A DNA stretch of 64,000 nucleotides from Paracoccus haematequi (GCA_945881965.1 CAMCVS010000009.1:1-64000); one strand, 5' to 3'; positions 9,133 to 18,371 are shown, counted from the stretch's first letter. Notes: generated by a model from the letters alone, not told the origin. Program-made: numbers and translations.

Positions 9133-9857
9133 GCGCGGTGCCCCAGATACACTTCGCGCGCCCGCTTGTCCGCCGAAATGGCGTCCATGGTATCCTCCAT
9201 CAGGATGCCGCCTTCATGAAACAGCGTGACCTTGCGCGAGATCAGGCGGATGAACTGCATGTCATGTTCGACCACGATCAGGGCCGAGGTCTTGTTGATT
9301 TCCTCGATCAATTCGGCGGTGCGAAAGGTTTCCTCGTGGGTCATGCCGGCGGCGGGTTCGTCCAGCAGCACGAGCCAGGGTTCGGCCACCACGACCATGC
9401 CCAACTCGACCCATTGCCGCTGCCCATGCGCCAGACGGCCCAGTTGCATCTTGCGGATATCACCCAGCCGCAACCGTTCGATGGTCTCGGACACCAATGC
9501 GCGGGCGCGGCGGTCATCGTGCCAGCGCCGCGCCGAGACCCACAGGTTTTCGTCCACCGTCAGCCCGTCGAACACGTTGGGCACCTGCGTCTTGATGCCG
9601 ACACCAAGGCTTGCCACCTCAAAGGGTTCGGCACCGGTCATGTCCTGCCCCCGGATCAGCACCTCGCCCGCCGTGGGCGTCAACTGTCCGGTCAGGCATT
9701 TGAAGAACGTGGATTTTCCAGCCCCGTTCGGCCCGATCAGACAGCGCAATTCGCGGTCGAACAGGGTGAAGTCCACCTGATCCACGGCGCGCACACCGCC
9801 GAAATGCATGCACAGGCCGCGCGTTTCGACCACCACATCGCCGCGTTGCCGGGTCAT
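9129..9857 (-). CDS. ABC transporter ATP-binding protein (LivG/UrtD type)
   Basis: A 242-residue ATPase that, with the LivF-like partner, energises a branched-chain-amino-acid/urea/amide-type importer. Walker A is GPNGAGKST, the signature region is LAHGQRQWVELGM (the LSGGQ motif is replaced by the AHGQRQW form seen in UrtD-like proteins), Walker B is WLVLLDEPAAGM, followed by the H-loop IVVEHDMQF. I place the start at 9857 (MTRQRGDVVVE) because it forms an ATGA overlap with the permease stop; the frame is open further upstream but only through the permease gene. Confidence 0.92.
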   Translation of the reverse strand: MTRQRGDVVVETRGLCMHFGGVRAVDQVDFTLFDRELRCLIGPNGAGKSTFFKCLTGQLTPTAGEVLIRGQDMTGAEPFEVASLGVGIKTQVPNVFDGLTVDENLWVSARRWHDDRRARALVSETIERLRLGDIRKMQLGRLAHGQRQWVELGMVVVAEPWLVLLDEPAAGMTHEETFRTAELIEEINKTSALIVVEHDMQFIRLISRKVTLFHEGGILMEDTMDAISADKRAREVYLGHRA

Positions 9858-10897
9858 TCCATCCGCTCCGTTTGCGGGCGCGCGCGCCGTCTGACCCGCT
9901 TCGGGGCCTTCTTGCGCCGCGCCATCACCCAATCCGTCACCGTGGGGGCGACGCCCTTGGGCACCAGCAACACGAACACGATCAGGATGACGCCCAGCAC
10001 CAGATTGTTGTTCAAAAGGCTTTGCCCGCCCAACGCCGAGGTCAGGTAGAACAGCGCAAATGTTGCGCCGACCGGCCCGATCAGCGTGCCGCGCCCGCCC
10101 ACAATCACCCAGATGATGGTCAGCGCCGCGTTATACAGGCTGAACACATCCGGCGTGATCCGGCCAACCCCGTTGCAAAACAGCACGCCGCCGATGGCCG
10201 CGATGCCCGCGCCGATGGTGAAGATGCCCAGTTTGTACAGGCGCGAATCGTAGCCCAGCAATTCCGCGCGCAATTCGTTCTCGCGGATCGCCACGCAGAC
10301 CCGGCCAAAGCGGGTATGCACCAGCCAGCCAACGAACAGGTAACACAGGATCAGCGCCGCCATCGCGACATAGAACACATGTTCGGGGAACAAAAAGCTG
10401 CTGCGGTCCCACGGCAGGTTCAGCGGCGGCGAGGATACGCCGTTGAACCCGCCCAACAGCGCCTTGCCGATCTTGTATTCCGGGCCCGAGGTGCGCCGGA
10501 TCAGCGAAAAGAAAATCAGCGTCACCGTTAGCGTGATCACCCCCAGATAGACATCCGACACCCGCCCGAAAAAGATGAAATACCCCAGCGCCGCCGCAAA
10601 GGCCGCCGTGATCATCACCGCCACCAGAATGGCAGGCGTGGTATCGCCAAAGTTGATCGCGGCGATGGTATAGGCATAGGCCCCCAGCCCGAAAAACGCG
10701 ACCTGGCCAAAGCACAGGATGCCGCCATAACCCCAGATGAGCGCGAGGCTCAGCGCCAGCACCGCCAGCGCAATCGCGGTGGTCAGGTTGATGATGGTGA
10801 ACAGTTGCAGCACGTTGGGTGCCGCGAACATGAACACCAGCCCGAGAAAGGCATAAAAGAAGGTCGGGCGCATATTGCGCAAGATGCCGTTGTTCAT
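9854..10897 (-). CDS. branched-chain amino acid/amide-type ABC permease (LivM/UrtC type)
   Basis: A 347-residue inner-membrane permease with about nine to ten hydrophobic segments and the family pattern GYGGILCFGQVAFFGLGAYA, then RFGRVCVAIRENELRAELLG in the cytoplasmic loop that contacts the ATPases. The C terminus is very basic (ARRKKAPKRVRRRARPQ). The start overlaps the upstream permease stop by four bases, and the stop overlaps the next ATPase start by four. It forms the translocation channel together with the LivH-like partner. Confidence 0.92.
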   Translation of the reverse strand: MNNGILRNMRPTFFYAFLGLVFMFAAPNVLQLFTIINLTTAIALAVLALSLALIWGYGGILCFGQVAFFGLGAYAYTIAAINFGDTTPAILVAVMITAAFAAALGYFIFFGRVSDVYLGVITLTVTLIFFSLIRRTSGPEYKIGKALLGGFNGVSSPPLNLPWDRSSFLFPEHVFYVAMAALILCYLFVGWLVHTRFGRVCVAIRENELRAELLGYDSRLYKLGIFTIGAGIAAIGGVLFCNGVGRITPDVFSLYNAALTIIWVIVGGRGTLIGPVGATFALFYLTSALGGQSLLNNNLVLGVILIVFVLLVPKGVAPTVTDWVMARRKKAPKRVRRRARPQTERME

Positions 10898-11763
10898 AGC
10901 GACTTCCGAAAGAAACGGCCCGTGATGCCACGCGGCATCAGGCGCAACAGGACAATGGCGGCGATCAGCAGGGCGATCTCGCCGAATGTGGACCCCGCGA
11001 CGAACGAGAAGATGCCATTCAGCCCGCCCAGCAGCACCGATCCTGCCGCCGTGCCTGCCAGAATGGCCGACCCGCCCGAGATCACGGTGATGAACGCCTT
11101 GGCAATGTATGTGGCGCCGATGGTCGGCAGCACCCCGGTCATGGGGGCCAGCAATCCGCCCGCCAGACCCGACACCGCCGCACCCAGCCCGAAGGTGATC
11201 ATATAGATGCGGCTGGTAGAAACGCCCAAGGATGCGGCCATTTCCGCGTTCTGCATCGTGCCACGTGCCAGCAGGCCCAGCTTGGTGAACCGCAGCGTGA
11301 GCCAGACCAGAAACAGCAGCAGCACCGTAATCAGGATCAGGAACAGCTCATAGCCCGAGGCGGAATAGGTGCCGATCTTGATCGCGCCCAGCGGCGGGGC
11401 GACGGTGGTTCCGGTGGACGCGCCAAAGATCGACGTCACCAGCCCCACCAGCAACAGCGACAGCCCCCAAGTGGCCAGCAACGTGTCCACCATGCGCCCA
11501 TAGAGCCAGCGGATCAGCAACCGCTCGACGATCACTCCGATGATCCCCACGACCAGCGGCGCAAGGATCAGCATCGCCACCCAGATGTTGACGCCCGCAT
11601 TGGTCGACACCACCACGGTATAGCCGCCCAGCATCAGAAATTCGCCATGCGCCAGATTGATCACCCGCATCATGCCGAAAATGATCGCGAGGCCAAGGCT
11701 GATCAGCGCCAGGTTCGCAATGACATAGGCCAGTTGCAGGCCGATTGCAGCGACGAGATCCAA
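10894..11763 (-). CDS. branched-chain amino acid/amide-type ABC permease (LivH/UrtB type)
   Basis: A 289-residue integral membrane protein with the LivH pattern: GMMRVINLAHGEFLMLGGY near the N terminus, LLARGTMQNAEMAASLGV in the coupling loop, and GGSAILAGTAAGSVLLGG near the C terminus. The start codon is TTG at 11763, supported by GGAGAG four to five bases upstream; I see no better ATG. It is separated from the binding-protein gene by about 108 bases that hold a hairpin. Confidence 0.9.
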   Translation of the reverse strand: MDLVAAIGLQLAYVIANLALISLGLAIIFGMMRVINLAHGEFLMLGGYTVVVSTNAGVNIWVAMLILAPLVVGIIGVIVERLLIRWLYGRMVDTLLATWGLSLLLVGLVTSIFGASTGTTVAPPLGAIKIGTYSASGYELFLILITVLLLFLVWLTLRFTKLGLLARGTMQNAEMAASLGVSTSRIYMITFGLGAAVSGLAGGLLAPMTGVLPTIGATYIAKAFITVISGGSAILAGTAAGSVLLGGLNGIFSFVAGSTFGEIALLIAAIVLLRLMPRGITGRFFRKSL

Positions 11764-11832
11764 GGGGCTCTCCGTCCGGGTAAGGCGCGCGGTGGATGCG
11801 TGGCATCCGGCTGCGGGATATTGCGGGGATGC

Positions 11833-11854
11833 GCCGGGGACGTTTGCCCCCGGC
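11833..11854 (-). other. intercistronic hairpin after the binding-protein gene
   Basis: GCCGGGG and CCCCGGC form a 7-bp stem around eight bases just after the binding-protein stop. No T-run follows on the minus strand. Such stems often stabilise the upstream message and keep the binding protein more abundant than the permeases. Confidence 0.55.
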
Positions 11855-11871
11855 AGCGGGTCAGGTCAGGA

Positions 11872-13116
11872 TCACTTGATCCCTGCGGCGGCCAGACCGT
11901 TTTCGAAATAGAAGGTGGACAGGGTCGGATTGGCCTTCAGGTCGCAGACCAGTTGCGTGTCGGCGGGCGGTTGCGCGGCGAAACTTTCGACGATGTTGAA
12001 TTCCTGATCCTTCAACTCGCCCAGCACCACGTTCTGGATGGCGTGGTTGGTCTGGGGGTCGATGGTGATGGGACCAGACGGGCCGTTATAGACCAGACCG
12101 GATTTCAGCGCGGCTGACACCGCCGCGTGATCGGTGCTGCCCGCCAGCTTGACCGCCTCGGCCCACAGCATCGCGCCCTCATAGGACCGCACGGTCAACT
12201 CGTTCATCGTGGCGCGCTTGTCGCCGAACTTGGCGTCCATGCGGGCGAGGAAGGCGGCGTTTTCCGGGTTCTGCACACCTTCGAAGTAGGAATAGGCCGC
12301 CAACAGCCCGTTGCCCTCTTCGGCCGAGATCAGCTTGTGCTCGTTCCCGATGCCAAAGGTGGTGGAGGCGATCGGAATTTCCTTCATCATGCCCGCTGCC
12401 GCGTATTGGCGATAGAACGACACATGCGCGCCGCCGACGAGCGCCGAGAACACCATGTCGGGCTTGGCCTGCTGGATCTTGTTGATGGTCGGGCCAAAGT
12501 TGGTGACATCCAGCGGGAAGAACTCGACGGCGACCGCCTCGCCGCCCTGTTCCTTGACGAACCGTTCCACCCACTGCGCGATGATCTGGCCATAGTTATA
12601 GTCGGCGGCGATGATGTAGGCCTTCTTGCCCCATTTGTTCATCGCATAAGGCACGACCTTGGCCACGGTCTGCGCAGGTGTGGACCCGGTGCAGAAGTTA
12701 TTGAAATCGCAGACGCCACCTTCGTATTGCGTGTTGTAGAAATACATCGTCTTGAACCGCGCCAGCGTCGGGCGGATCGCCTCGCGGCTGGCAGAGGTAA
12801 TGCCGCCATGCACGGTTGCGGCGCGGTCGCCTGCGGCGGCCTGGGTGGCGTATTGGGTGTAAAACTGGATGTTGGACTGGGCGTCATACATCTTGAGCGT
12901 GACCTGCTTGCCCATCAGACCGCCTGCGGCGTTGATGTCGTCGATGGCCAGCGCTGTGGCATCGGCCATCGCAGTGCCATAGATGTCCAGACCGCCGGAC
13001 AGGTCCAGGATCGAGGCAAAGATGATGCTGTCGCTTTGCGCCCGGCCAATCACCGGCACCGCCGACAAGGCCAGCGCGGACGATCCGGCCAGAAAGCTTC
13101 TACGCGAAAAAGTCAT
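11872..13116 (-). CDS. periplasmic amide/urea-type substrate-binding protein with Tat signal
   Basis: A 414-residue type I periplasmic binding protein of the AmiC/UrtA/FmdD group. The N terminus carries a twin-arginine signal (SRRSFLAGSSALALS, then cleavage after GRAQS or nearby), so it is exported folded. FASILDLSGGLDIYG is the typical first strand and ligand loop, and residues such as GGITSASREA and STTFGIGNEH are in places that line the cleft in relatives. AGGAGAG precedes the ATG. It heads the permease-ATPase-amidase operon. The presence of an amidase, a formamidase-type enzyme and an acyl-CoA ligase nearby makes an amide the most likely ligand; urea or amino acids remain possible. Confidence 0.88.
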   Translation of the reverse strand: MTFSRRSFLAGSSALALSAVPVIGRAQSDSIIFASILDLSGGLDIYGTAMADATALAIDDINAAGGLMGKQVTLKMYDAQSNIQFYTQYATQAAAGDRAATVHGGITSASREAIRPTLARFKTMYFYNTQYEGGVCDFNNFCTGSTPAQTVAKVVPYAMNKWGKKAYIIAADYNYGQIIAQWVERFVKEQGGEAVAVEFFPLDVTNFGPTINKIQQAKPDMVFSALVGGAHVSFYRQYAAAGMMKEIPIASTTFGIGNEHKLISAEEGNGLLAAYSYFEGVQNPENAAFLARMDAKFGDKRATMNELTVRSYEGAMLWAEAVKLAGSTDHAAVSAALKSGLVYNGPSGPITIDPQTNHAIQNVVLGELKDQEFNIVESFAAQPPADTQLVCDLKANPTLSTFYFENGLAAAGIK

Positions 13117-13173
13117 GTCAGTCTCTCCTGTTGGTTTGCGACATCTGCGGCGCCCGTGCTGGGCAGACCCGGA

Positions 13174-14802
13174 TCAGTCCTTGGATTCGGACGTTCTGCC
13201 GTCCGTTTTGGGCGTGCGGGATAACCCGCTGCTGCGGCGATCCAGTTGCGCCGCGACACCGCGCACCCCGTCGCCGATATTCATACCGACCTCTTCACCC
13301 AGCCGCTGCACTGCGGGCAGTTGCAGCGCCATCGACAGCACACCATCGACAAGCTGGTTGACCGTGCCGCCCTCGCCGCCCGATCCGCCTTCGCCACCCG
13401 CCCGCCCCATGCCGGTGATATGGTTGATGCGGATGCTTTCGATCTTTTCGGCGGGCTTCAGCATCCGTTCGACTACGTCGGGAAGGGTGCGGATGCGGGC
13501 CTCGTCCAGCTTCATCGCCATCAGTTCCGGCGTCTGGCTGTTTTCGGCGGTAATGACGGCAGTGCGCCCCTCGGCCTCGGCCAAGAGCTTGGCCTTTTGC
13601 GCCTGTGCGCGGTCCAGCATTGCCTTGGCATCGGCCTCGGCCATCGCCAGCAGGGTGCCGACTTCGGACTTCACGCGGGTATCGTCCACCTCGGCCTGTT
13701 CGGTGGCGCGGATCAGCGCCAGCAGCTTTTCGCGGTCGGCGGCCGCCTGTTCGCGGATGGTGCGGACGCGCTCTTCGGCTTCGGCCCCGGCGGCGGTGGC
13801 GGCAATCGCCTCGGCCTCGGCATGGGCTTCTTCGACGCGCTTGGCGGCCAGCCGCACGGCATTGTCGGTCTTGGCCATCGCGGTGGCCAGTTCGGCGGCC
13901 AGCACCTGTTCGCGCAATTCGCGGTCCTTGCTGATTTCCGACAGGCGCACCTCGCGTTCGCGCGATATCCGCGCGGTTTCGCGGCGTTTTTCCGATGTTG
14001 CCTGTTCTTCGGCGGTCTCGGCGATGGACCGCGACCGGGCAATCTCGATCTCGCGGTGCTGGGTGATCATCGCCTCTTCTTCTTCACGGCTGATCGTCAG
14101 CTTGCGCTTGGTGGCGTCAAGCTGGCTTTGACGCACGGCGACCTCGGCATCGGCCTCGATCACGGCGCGCTCTTTTTTGTTCACCGCGATAATTTCGGCC
14201 AGTCGCCGCATCCCCAGCGCGTTGAAGGCGTTGTTTTCGTCCAGCGCGTGAAACGGAGTCTGGTCAATCCGGGTCAGTGAAACCGATTCCAGCAGCAGAC
14301 CGTTCTGCGCCAGATTGTCGGCCAGCACGGTGGACACCTCACGCGCATATCCGGCGCGATTGTCCTGCAATTCATCCATCGTATAGCGCGCCGCAACGGA
14401 CAGCATCGCATCGACCAGCTTGCCTTCCAGCGTTTCGGCCAGTTCCGCGGACCGGAAGGATTTCCCCGCCAGCGCCTGCGCCGCCGTCGCCACACCCTCG
14501 GCAGTAGCACGGACGCGGACATAAAACTCGGCCCCCACATCGACCCGCAGACGATCCTTGGTGATGATGGATTTCGGGCCCAGACGTTCGATTTCCAGCT
14601 TGGTGGTGCGCATGTTCACCTCGGCCACCTTGTGCAGGAACGGCAACGCGATGCAGCCCCCGTCCAGCACAACCCGCTGGCCCCCGGCCCCGGTCCGGAT
14701 CAGGCTGATTTCCCGGGTCGCCTTGCGGTAGTAGCGATTCAAGAAGAGGATCGCCAAAACCACGACAACGACAAGAATGATCAGGCTTGTGAAAACCAGC
14801 AT
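13174..14802 (-). CDS. flotillin/YqiK-like SPFH protein
   Basis: Flotillin-like proteins form membrane-anchored oligomers linked to ordered lipid domains and membrane stress. The 542-residue product starts with a hydrophobic anchor (MLVFTSLIILVVVVV), then an SPFH domain (about 30-220, with PFLHKVAEVNMRTTKLEIE), then a long Ala/Glu/Arg coiled coil (about 220-420), and ends with a Gly-rich stretch and a basic tail. I chose the ATG at 14802 because GGGAG lies eight bases upstream and the membrane segment begins there. It is 57 bases ahead of the amide-binding-protein gene on the same strand, so read-through into that operon is possible. Confidence 0.88.
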   Translation of the reverse strand: MLVFTSLIILVVVVVLAILFLNRYYRKATREISLIRTGAGGQRVVLDGGCIALPFLHKVAEVNMRTTKLEIERLGPKSIITKDRLRVDVGAEFYVRVRATAEGVATAAQALAGKSFRSAELAETLEGKLVDAMLSVAARYTMDELQDNRAGYAREVSTVLADNLAQNGLLLESVSLTRIDQTPFHALDENNAFNALGMRRLAEIIAVNKKERAVIEADAEVAVRQSQLDATKRKLTISREEEEAMITQHREIEIARSRSIAETAEEQATSEKRRETARISREREVRLSEISKDRELREQVLAAELATAMAKTDNAVRLAAKRVEEAHAEAEAIAATAAGAEAEERVRTIREQAAADREKLLALIRATEQAEVDDTRVKSEVGTLLAMAEADAKAMLDRAQAQKAKLLAEAEGRTAVITAENSQTPELMAMKLDEARIRTLPDVVERMLKPAEKIESIRINHITGMGRAGGEGGSGGEGGTVNQLVDGVLSMALQLPAVQRLGEEVGMNIGDGVRGVAAQLDRRSSGLSRTPKTDGRTSESKD

Positions 14803-14881
14803 GGACGCGCTCCCGCATAGCTTTGCCGCCGGTCCGAAAGACCGCAAAGCCGGTGTGTAATGGTCATCGAAGTCAGAAAAT

Positions 14882-14895
14882 CGAACAATTGTTCG
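14882..14895. promoter_or_regulatory. 14-bp perfect palindrome, possible operator
   Basis: CGAACAATTGTTCG is its own reverse complement and lies about five bases after the expected transcription start of the flotillin gene, a position typical for a repressor site. The protein that might bind it is not known. Confidence 0.5.
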
Positions 14896-14906
14896 TTTGA
14901 TAAATA

Positions 14907-14936
14907 AGTGTAGGCGTCTGCCCGAAAATCTGTCAA
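14907..14936 (-). promoter_or_regulatory. sigma-70-like promoter of the flotillin gene
   Basis: On the minus strand TTGACA (14936-14931), an 18-base spacer and TACACT (14912-14907) form a near-consensus promoter about 105 bases before the ATG at 14802. Confidence 0.6.
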
Positions 14937-15065
14937 TGGCCTTTTCAAGCGATCTTCGCTCTGGCTGTGGATAATCCGAGAGGCCGCTTTTTCAGGCACT
15001 TAGCTGGTGCGAAACGCGGCGAAGCGCGGGTTTGGCGGCGCAAAATGCGGCAGATCGCGAACAGG

Positions 15066-15731
15066 TCAGGTCGCTTGCGCCTGCGACTCGGTCCAGGCAG
15101 CCGCCAGCGCGGCCCTCACCCCGGTCAGCATGTCATCCAGATGCATCGACGCGTAGTCCGCGCGCTGGTGCGCCTCGACCGCGCCGTCAATGGCGATCTG
15201 GTCCTGCAATTCGGCAACTTGGGCAGGCAGATAGGGCAGATGGATGAAACCCGCATGGGTTGCGGGATGCCGCTGCGCGCAGTGGTGAAGGGTGACATAG
15301 GCGGTAGCGTTGCACAGGTAACTGCCCGCGCTGCCCGATTGGCGGCAGGGCAGCCCCGCCGCGCGCACCGCCGCTTGCATCGCATCGGCGGGCAAGGTGG
15401 TCAGATAGCCATCCGGCCCATCTGCGATCACCCGGCCATTCTGGCGATGACCGGCATTGTCGGGCAGTTCGAACCACGACCAGTTGCTGGCCATCCGTTC
15501 GATCCGCAGCATCGGCTCGCCGGGCCACAACCCCAGCGACAGGATCAGGCGCGGGCCTTCCGCGTCGATCATGTCCGGCATCAGGCGGCAGACAGCGGCG
15601 AAATCCACCGGCAGGATACGGGCCTGCACCCGCGCCCCGCCGATCCGGCTGCCGTCCAGCGCGCGCGCCACCCGTTCGGACGGATTGGCGCTGCGCCCGC
15701 CATAGCCCTGAAACCCGGTCACAAGGATCAT
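15066..15731 (-). CDS. pyroglutamyl-peptidase I family cysteine peptidase
   Basis: C15-family enzymes remove an N-terminal pyroglutamate from peptides in the cytoplasm. The 221-residue protein starts MILVTGFQGYGG, carries the catalytic cysteine in SAGSYLCNATAY, the glutamate region in PGEPMLRIERMASN, and the histidine in AGFIHLPYLP. I prefer the ATG at 15731 because GGGGAA lies six bases upstream and the family starts there. The sequence between the motifs is divergent (GLWPGEP), so substrate specificity may differ from the classical enzyme. It is flanked by unrelated genes. Confidence 0.85.
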   Translation of the reverse strand: MILVTGFQGYGGRSANPSERVARALDGSRIGGARVQARILPVDFAAVCRLMPDMIDAEGPRLILSLGLWPGEPMLRIERMASNWSWFELPDNAGHRQNGRVIADGPDGYLTTLPADAMQAAVRAAGLPCRQSGSAGSYLCNATAYVTLHHCAQRHPATHAGFIHLPYLPAQVAELQDQIAIDGAVEAHQRADYASMHLDDMLTGVRAALAAAWTESQAQAT

Positions 15732-15764
15732 GCCGGTTCCCCGTTGCGCCAAAAGTTTACCTAC

Positions 15765-17648
15765 TCAGTCAGCCCATTCCCAGGGCCGCGTGAACGCGCC
15801 CAGCACATGACCCACCTCGTCGTCATGCAAGACGCCGGTGCGGCGCACACGGGCGACCAGACCGCGTTTCTTGTCGTCGATGACATCCACCACCGCCGCG
15901 TTCAGTTTCGCCTCAGCCAGCGCGGCGTCATAGACCCGCGTGATGGCGCGCTTGCGCAGGTCGGGCTTGAACACCTTGCCAACGGCAGTTTTCGGCAGTT
16001 CGGACAGCACCTCGACATGCTTGGGCCAGGCGGCGCGTTCATGCACATGCACCTTGCAATGGTCGATCAGCGCCGCCCCGGTGACAGAGGCCCCGGCCAC
16101 CAGTTCGACATAGGCGCAGGGGATTTCACCAGCATGGGCATCGGGTTGGCCGATGGCACCGGCAAAAGCCACCGCCGGATGCGTCAGCAACGCCTCTTCG
16201 ATTTCCGCAGGGTCGATGTTGTGACCACCCCGGATGATCAAGTCTTTGGCCCGCCCGGTGATCCACAGATACCCGTCGCCGTCCAGCCGTCCCAGATCGC
16301 CGGTGCGCAGGTATTTGCCGTGGTAATACAGATCCTTGTTCTTGTCGGCCTCGGTATAGGTGGCAGGCGCGTTCACGCCGGGGCTGGACACGCAGATCTC
16401 GCCGACCTCGTCGGGTCCACATTCGACCAGTGCGCCGGGTCCGGCCTTCATGATCTTGATGTCGGTATAGGGAAAGCGGATGCCGACGGACCCGATTTTC
16501 TTTTCGCCATCGACCGGGTTGACCGACACGAGGCAGGTCGCCTCGGTCAGGCCGTAGCCTTCGACGATGGTGACATTCGTCGCGCCCACAAAGCGCTTGA
16601 ACAGTTCCAAGGGCATCGGGGCCGACCCGGAAAACGAGGTTTTCACCGAGCTGACATCCGCATTCACGGGGCGCTGCATCAACGCAGACACAGCGGTGGG
16701 CACGGTGATGACAAAGCTGATCTTCCAGCGCTCGATCAGCTTCCAGAAATTGTCGAACACGCCTTCGCCGCGATAGCCCGCAGGCGTCGGGAACACCACA
16801 TGCGCCCCCGATGTGACCACCGCCATCAGGATCACATGGCAGGCAAAGACGTGGAACAGCGGCAGCGGGCAGATCACGTTATCCTCGGGGGTGAACAGCA
16901 GCGTTCCGCCCAGCCAGCCGTTATAGATCACGCCGGAATAGCGGTGCTGCGCCACCTTGGGCATCCCCGTGGTGCCGCCGGTGTGGAAATAGGCGCAGGT
17001 GCGGTCCCCCGCCGCGTCCGCAAAAGCCAGCGTTTTCGGATGGCGCGCGATTTCGCGGGCGAAGGATTTGTAATCGGCGTGGCGCGGCCCGCTGACCTTG
17101 GGCCGGATCAGCGGCACGATCCAGCTTTTCGGCGGTGTGAGGTAGCGGTTCAGGTCCACCTCCAGCACGGTATGCACATTCGGCGCATGGCGCACCGCCT
17201 CGGCGGTCTTTTGCGCGATGTCGGTCTTGGGGAAGGGCCGCAGCGTGATCACCACGCGCGCCTTGGTCTCGCGCAGGATCGCCGCGATCTGTTCGGGTTC
17301 CAACAGCGGGTTGATGGGGGCCACGATGCACCCGATAGCGCCGCCCAGAATGGTCAGCACCGCCTCGGTGCAATTTGGCAGGATCATCGCCACCACGTCG
17401 TCTTGCGCCATCCCGATGTGGCGCAGCATGTTGGCGGTCTGGCAGACCTTGGCATACAATTCGCCCCAGGTCAGGGTTTCCGCCTTGTCCGCAGGCCCCG
17501 ACGTCAGTTGAAACGACACCGCCCGCCCATTGGGGTATTTCGCCGCCGTGCGCGCCAGCATCTGGTGCAGCGTCTTGGCCACGTCGCGGTCGGCCCACGG
17601 CATTTCGGTTTCAAGCGCAATCGTATCCTTGATGGATGCAAAACCCAT
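15765..17648 (-). CDS. acyl-CoA synthetase, AMP-binding family
   Basis: A 627-residue adenylate-forming enzyme that should activate a fatty or other carboxylic acid to its CoA ester. Visible motifs are FHTGGTTGMPKVAQHRYSG (about 215-233), EGYGLTEATC, RTGDLGRLDGDGY, GRAKDLIIRGGHNIDP, and KTAVGKVFKPDLR with the catalytic lysine. The true start is the ATG at 17648, preceded by GGGAGG with a six-base spacer; the frame is open further upstream without a ribosome site. It is longer than the synthetase at 5008-6720 and only loosely similar to it. The acid is unknown. Confidence 0.9.
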   Translation of the reverse strand: MGFASIKDTIALETEMPWADRDVAKTLHQMLARTAAKYPNGRAVSFQLTSGPADKAETLTWGELYAKVCQTANMLRHIGMAQDDVVAMILPNCTEAVLTILGGAIGCIVAPINPLLEPEQIAAILRETKARVVITLRPFPKTDIAQKTAEAVRHAPNVHTVLEVDLNRYLTPPKSWIVPLIRPKVSGPRHADYKSFAREIARHPKTLAFADAAGDRTCAYFHTGGTTGMPKVAQHRYSGVIYNGWLGGTLLFTPEDNVICPLPLFHVFACHVILMAVVTSGAHVVFPTPAGYRGEGVFDNFWKLIERWKISFVITVPTAVSALMQRPVNADVSSVKTSFSGSAPMPLELFKRFVGATNVTIVEGYGLTEATCLVSVNPVDGEKKIGSVGIRFPYTDIKIMKAGPGALVECGPDEVGEICVSSPGVNAPATYTEADKNKDLYYHGKYLRTGDLGRLDGDGYLWITGRAKDLIIRGGHNIDPAEIEEALLTHPAVAFAGAIGQPDAHAGEIPCAYVELVAGASVTGAALIDHCKVHVHERAAWPKHVEVLSELPKTAVGKVFKPDLRKRAITRVYDAALAEAKLNAAVVDVIDDKKRGLVARVRRTGVLHDDEVGHVLGAFTRPWEWAD

Positions 17649-17828
17649 GTGCAGCCTCCCTGTGATATCCCCATGGGGCGCGCGCGCCCCTTCCCTGTAA
17701 CATTTCTGCGTCAAGCGTCGCTGGCAAACAAGGCTGACGCAGGGGCGCAGTGCGTCATTTTCCACGAAGTCGCGCAAACAAAAGGGCGGCCCCGCGCGGG
17801 ACCGCCCCAAATGCCTTGTGACGCAGGA

Positions 17829-18254
17829 TCAGGCCTGCTTGCCGCCGGGGATGCGCAGCACCTGACCGGGATAGATCTTGTCGGGGTGCGACAGCATCGG
17901 CTTGTTGGCCTCGAAGATTTCGTTGTAGCGGTTGGCGTTGCCCAGCGTCTTTTTCGCGATGGCCGACAGGGTGTCGCCCTTTTCGACGGTGTGGAACATG
18001 TTCTCTTCGACATCGGCCTCGACGGCGGCGACGCCTTCGACGTTGCCGACAGCCAGAACGACCTTTTCACGCTCTTCGGCGGTCAGATCGCCGCCCTTGA
18101 CGGTGACCTTGTCACCCTCGACGACGATTTCCGCGCCCTTGGCGTCAAGACCCAGATCGGTGACTTCCTTGTGCAGCGCCTCGGCGGTCGGCGTCGCGTC
18201 TTCCGCATCGGCCACACGCTTGCCGGACTTCTTCCAGAAATTGAACAGACCCAT
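17829..18254 (-). CDS. BON and LysM domain protein (Kbp/YgaU-like)
   Basis: A 141-residue cytoplasmic protein with a BON domain (about residues 25-85, with GDKVTVKGGDLTAEEREKV) and a C-terminal LysM domain (about 88-137, with HTVEKGDTLSAIAKKTLG and IYPGQVLRIP). The E. coli homologue Kbp binds potassium; that role is transferred by family only. There is no signal peptide. GGAGGG four bases before the ATG at 18254 fixes the start. It is a single gene between the acyl-CoA synthetase and the ABC exporter. Confidence 0.9.
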   Translation of the reverse strand: MGLFNFWKKSGKRVADAEDATPTAEALHKEVTDLGLDAKGAEIVVEGDKVTVKGGDLTAEEREKVVLAVGNVEGVAAVEADVEENMFHTVEKGDTLSAIAKKTLGNANRYNEIFEANKPMLSHPDKIYPGQVLRIPGGKQA

Positions 18255-18371
18255 AACACCCTCCATAGGTTAAGTCGGGCGTATTAGCCGCAGCGCGGCA
18301 CAATCTGGCAAGGGGGAATTTGCCAGAAAAGGCGGCAAAGCACGCGGAAATGGCCGCGCGCGCGCCGGAAT

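Noticed and set aside
13117-13173. sigma-54 (NtrC-type) promoter before the amide-binding-protein gene
   Set aside because: I looked for TGGCAC-N5-TTGC in the 57-base gap and found no acceptable match.
14967-18287. 1106-codon open frame on the plus strand
   Set aside because: It lies antisense to the pyroglutamyl peptidase, acyl-CoA synthetase and LysM genes, is His/Arg/Gln-rich and has no recognisable domain; GC-rich codon use leaves such frames open by chance.
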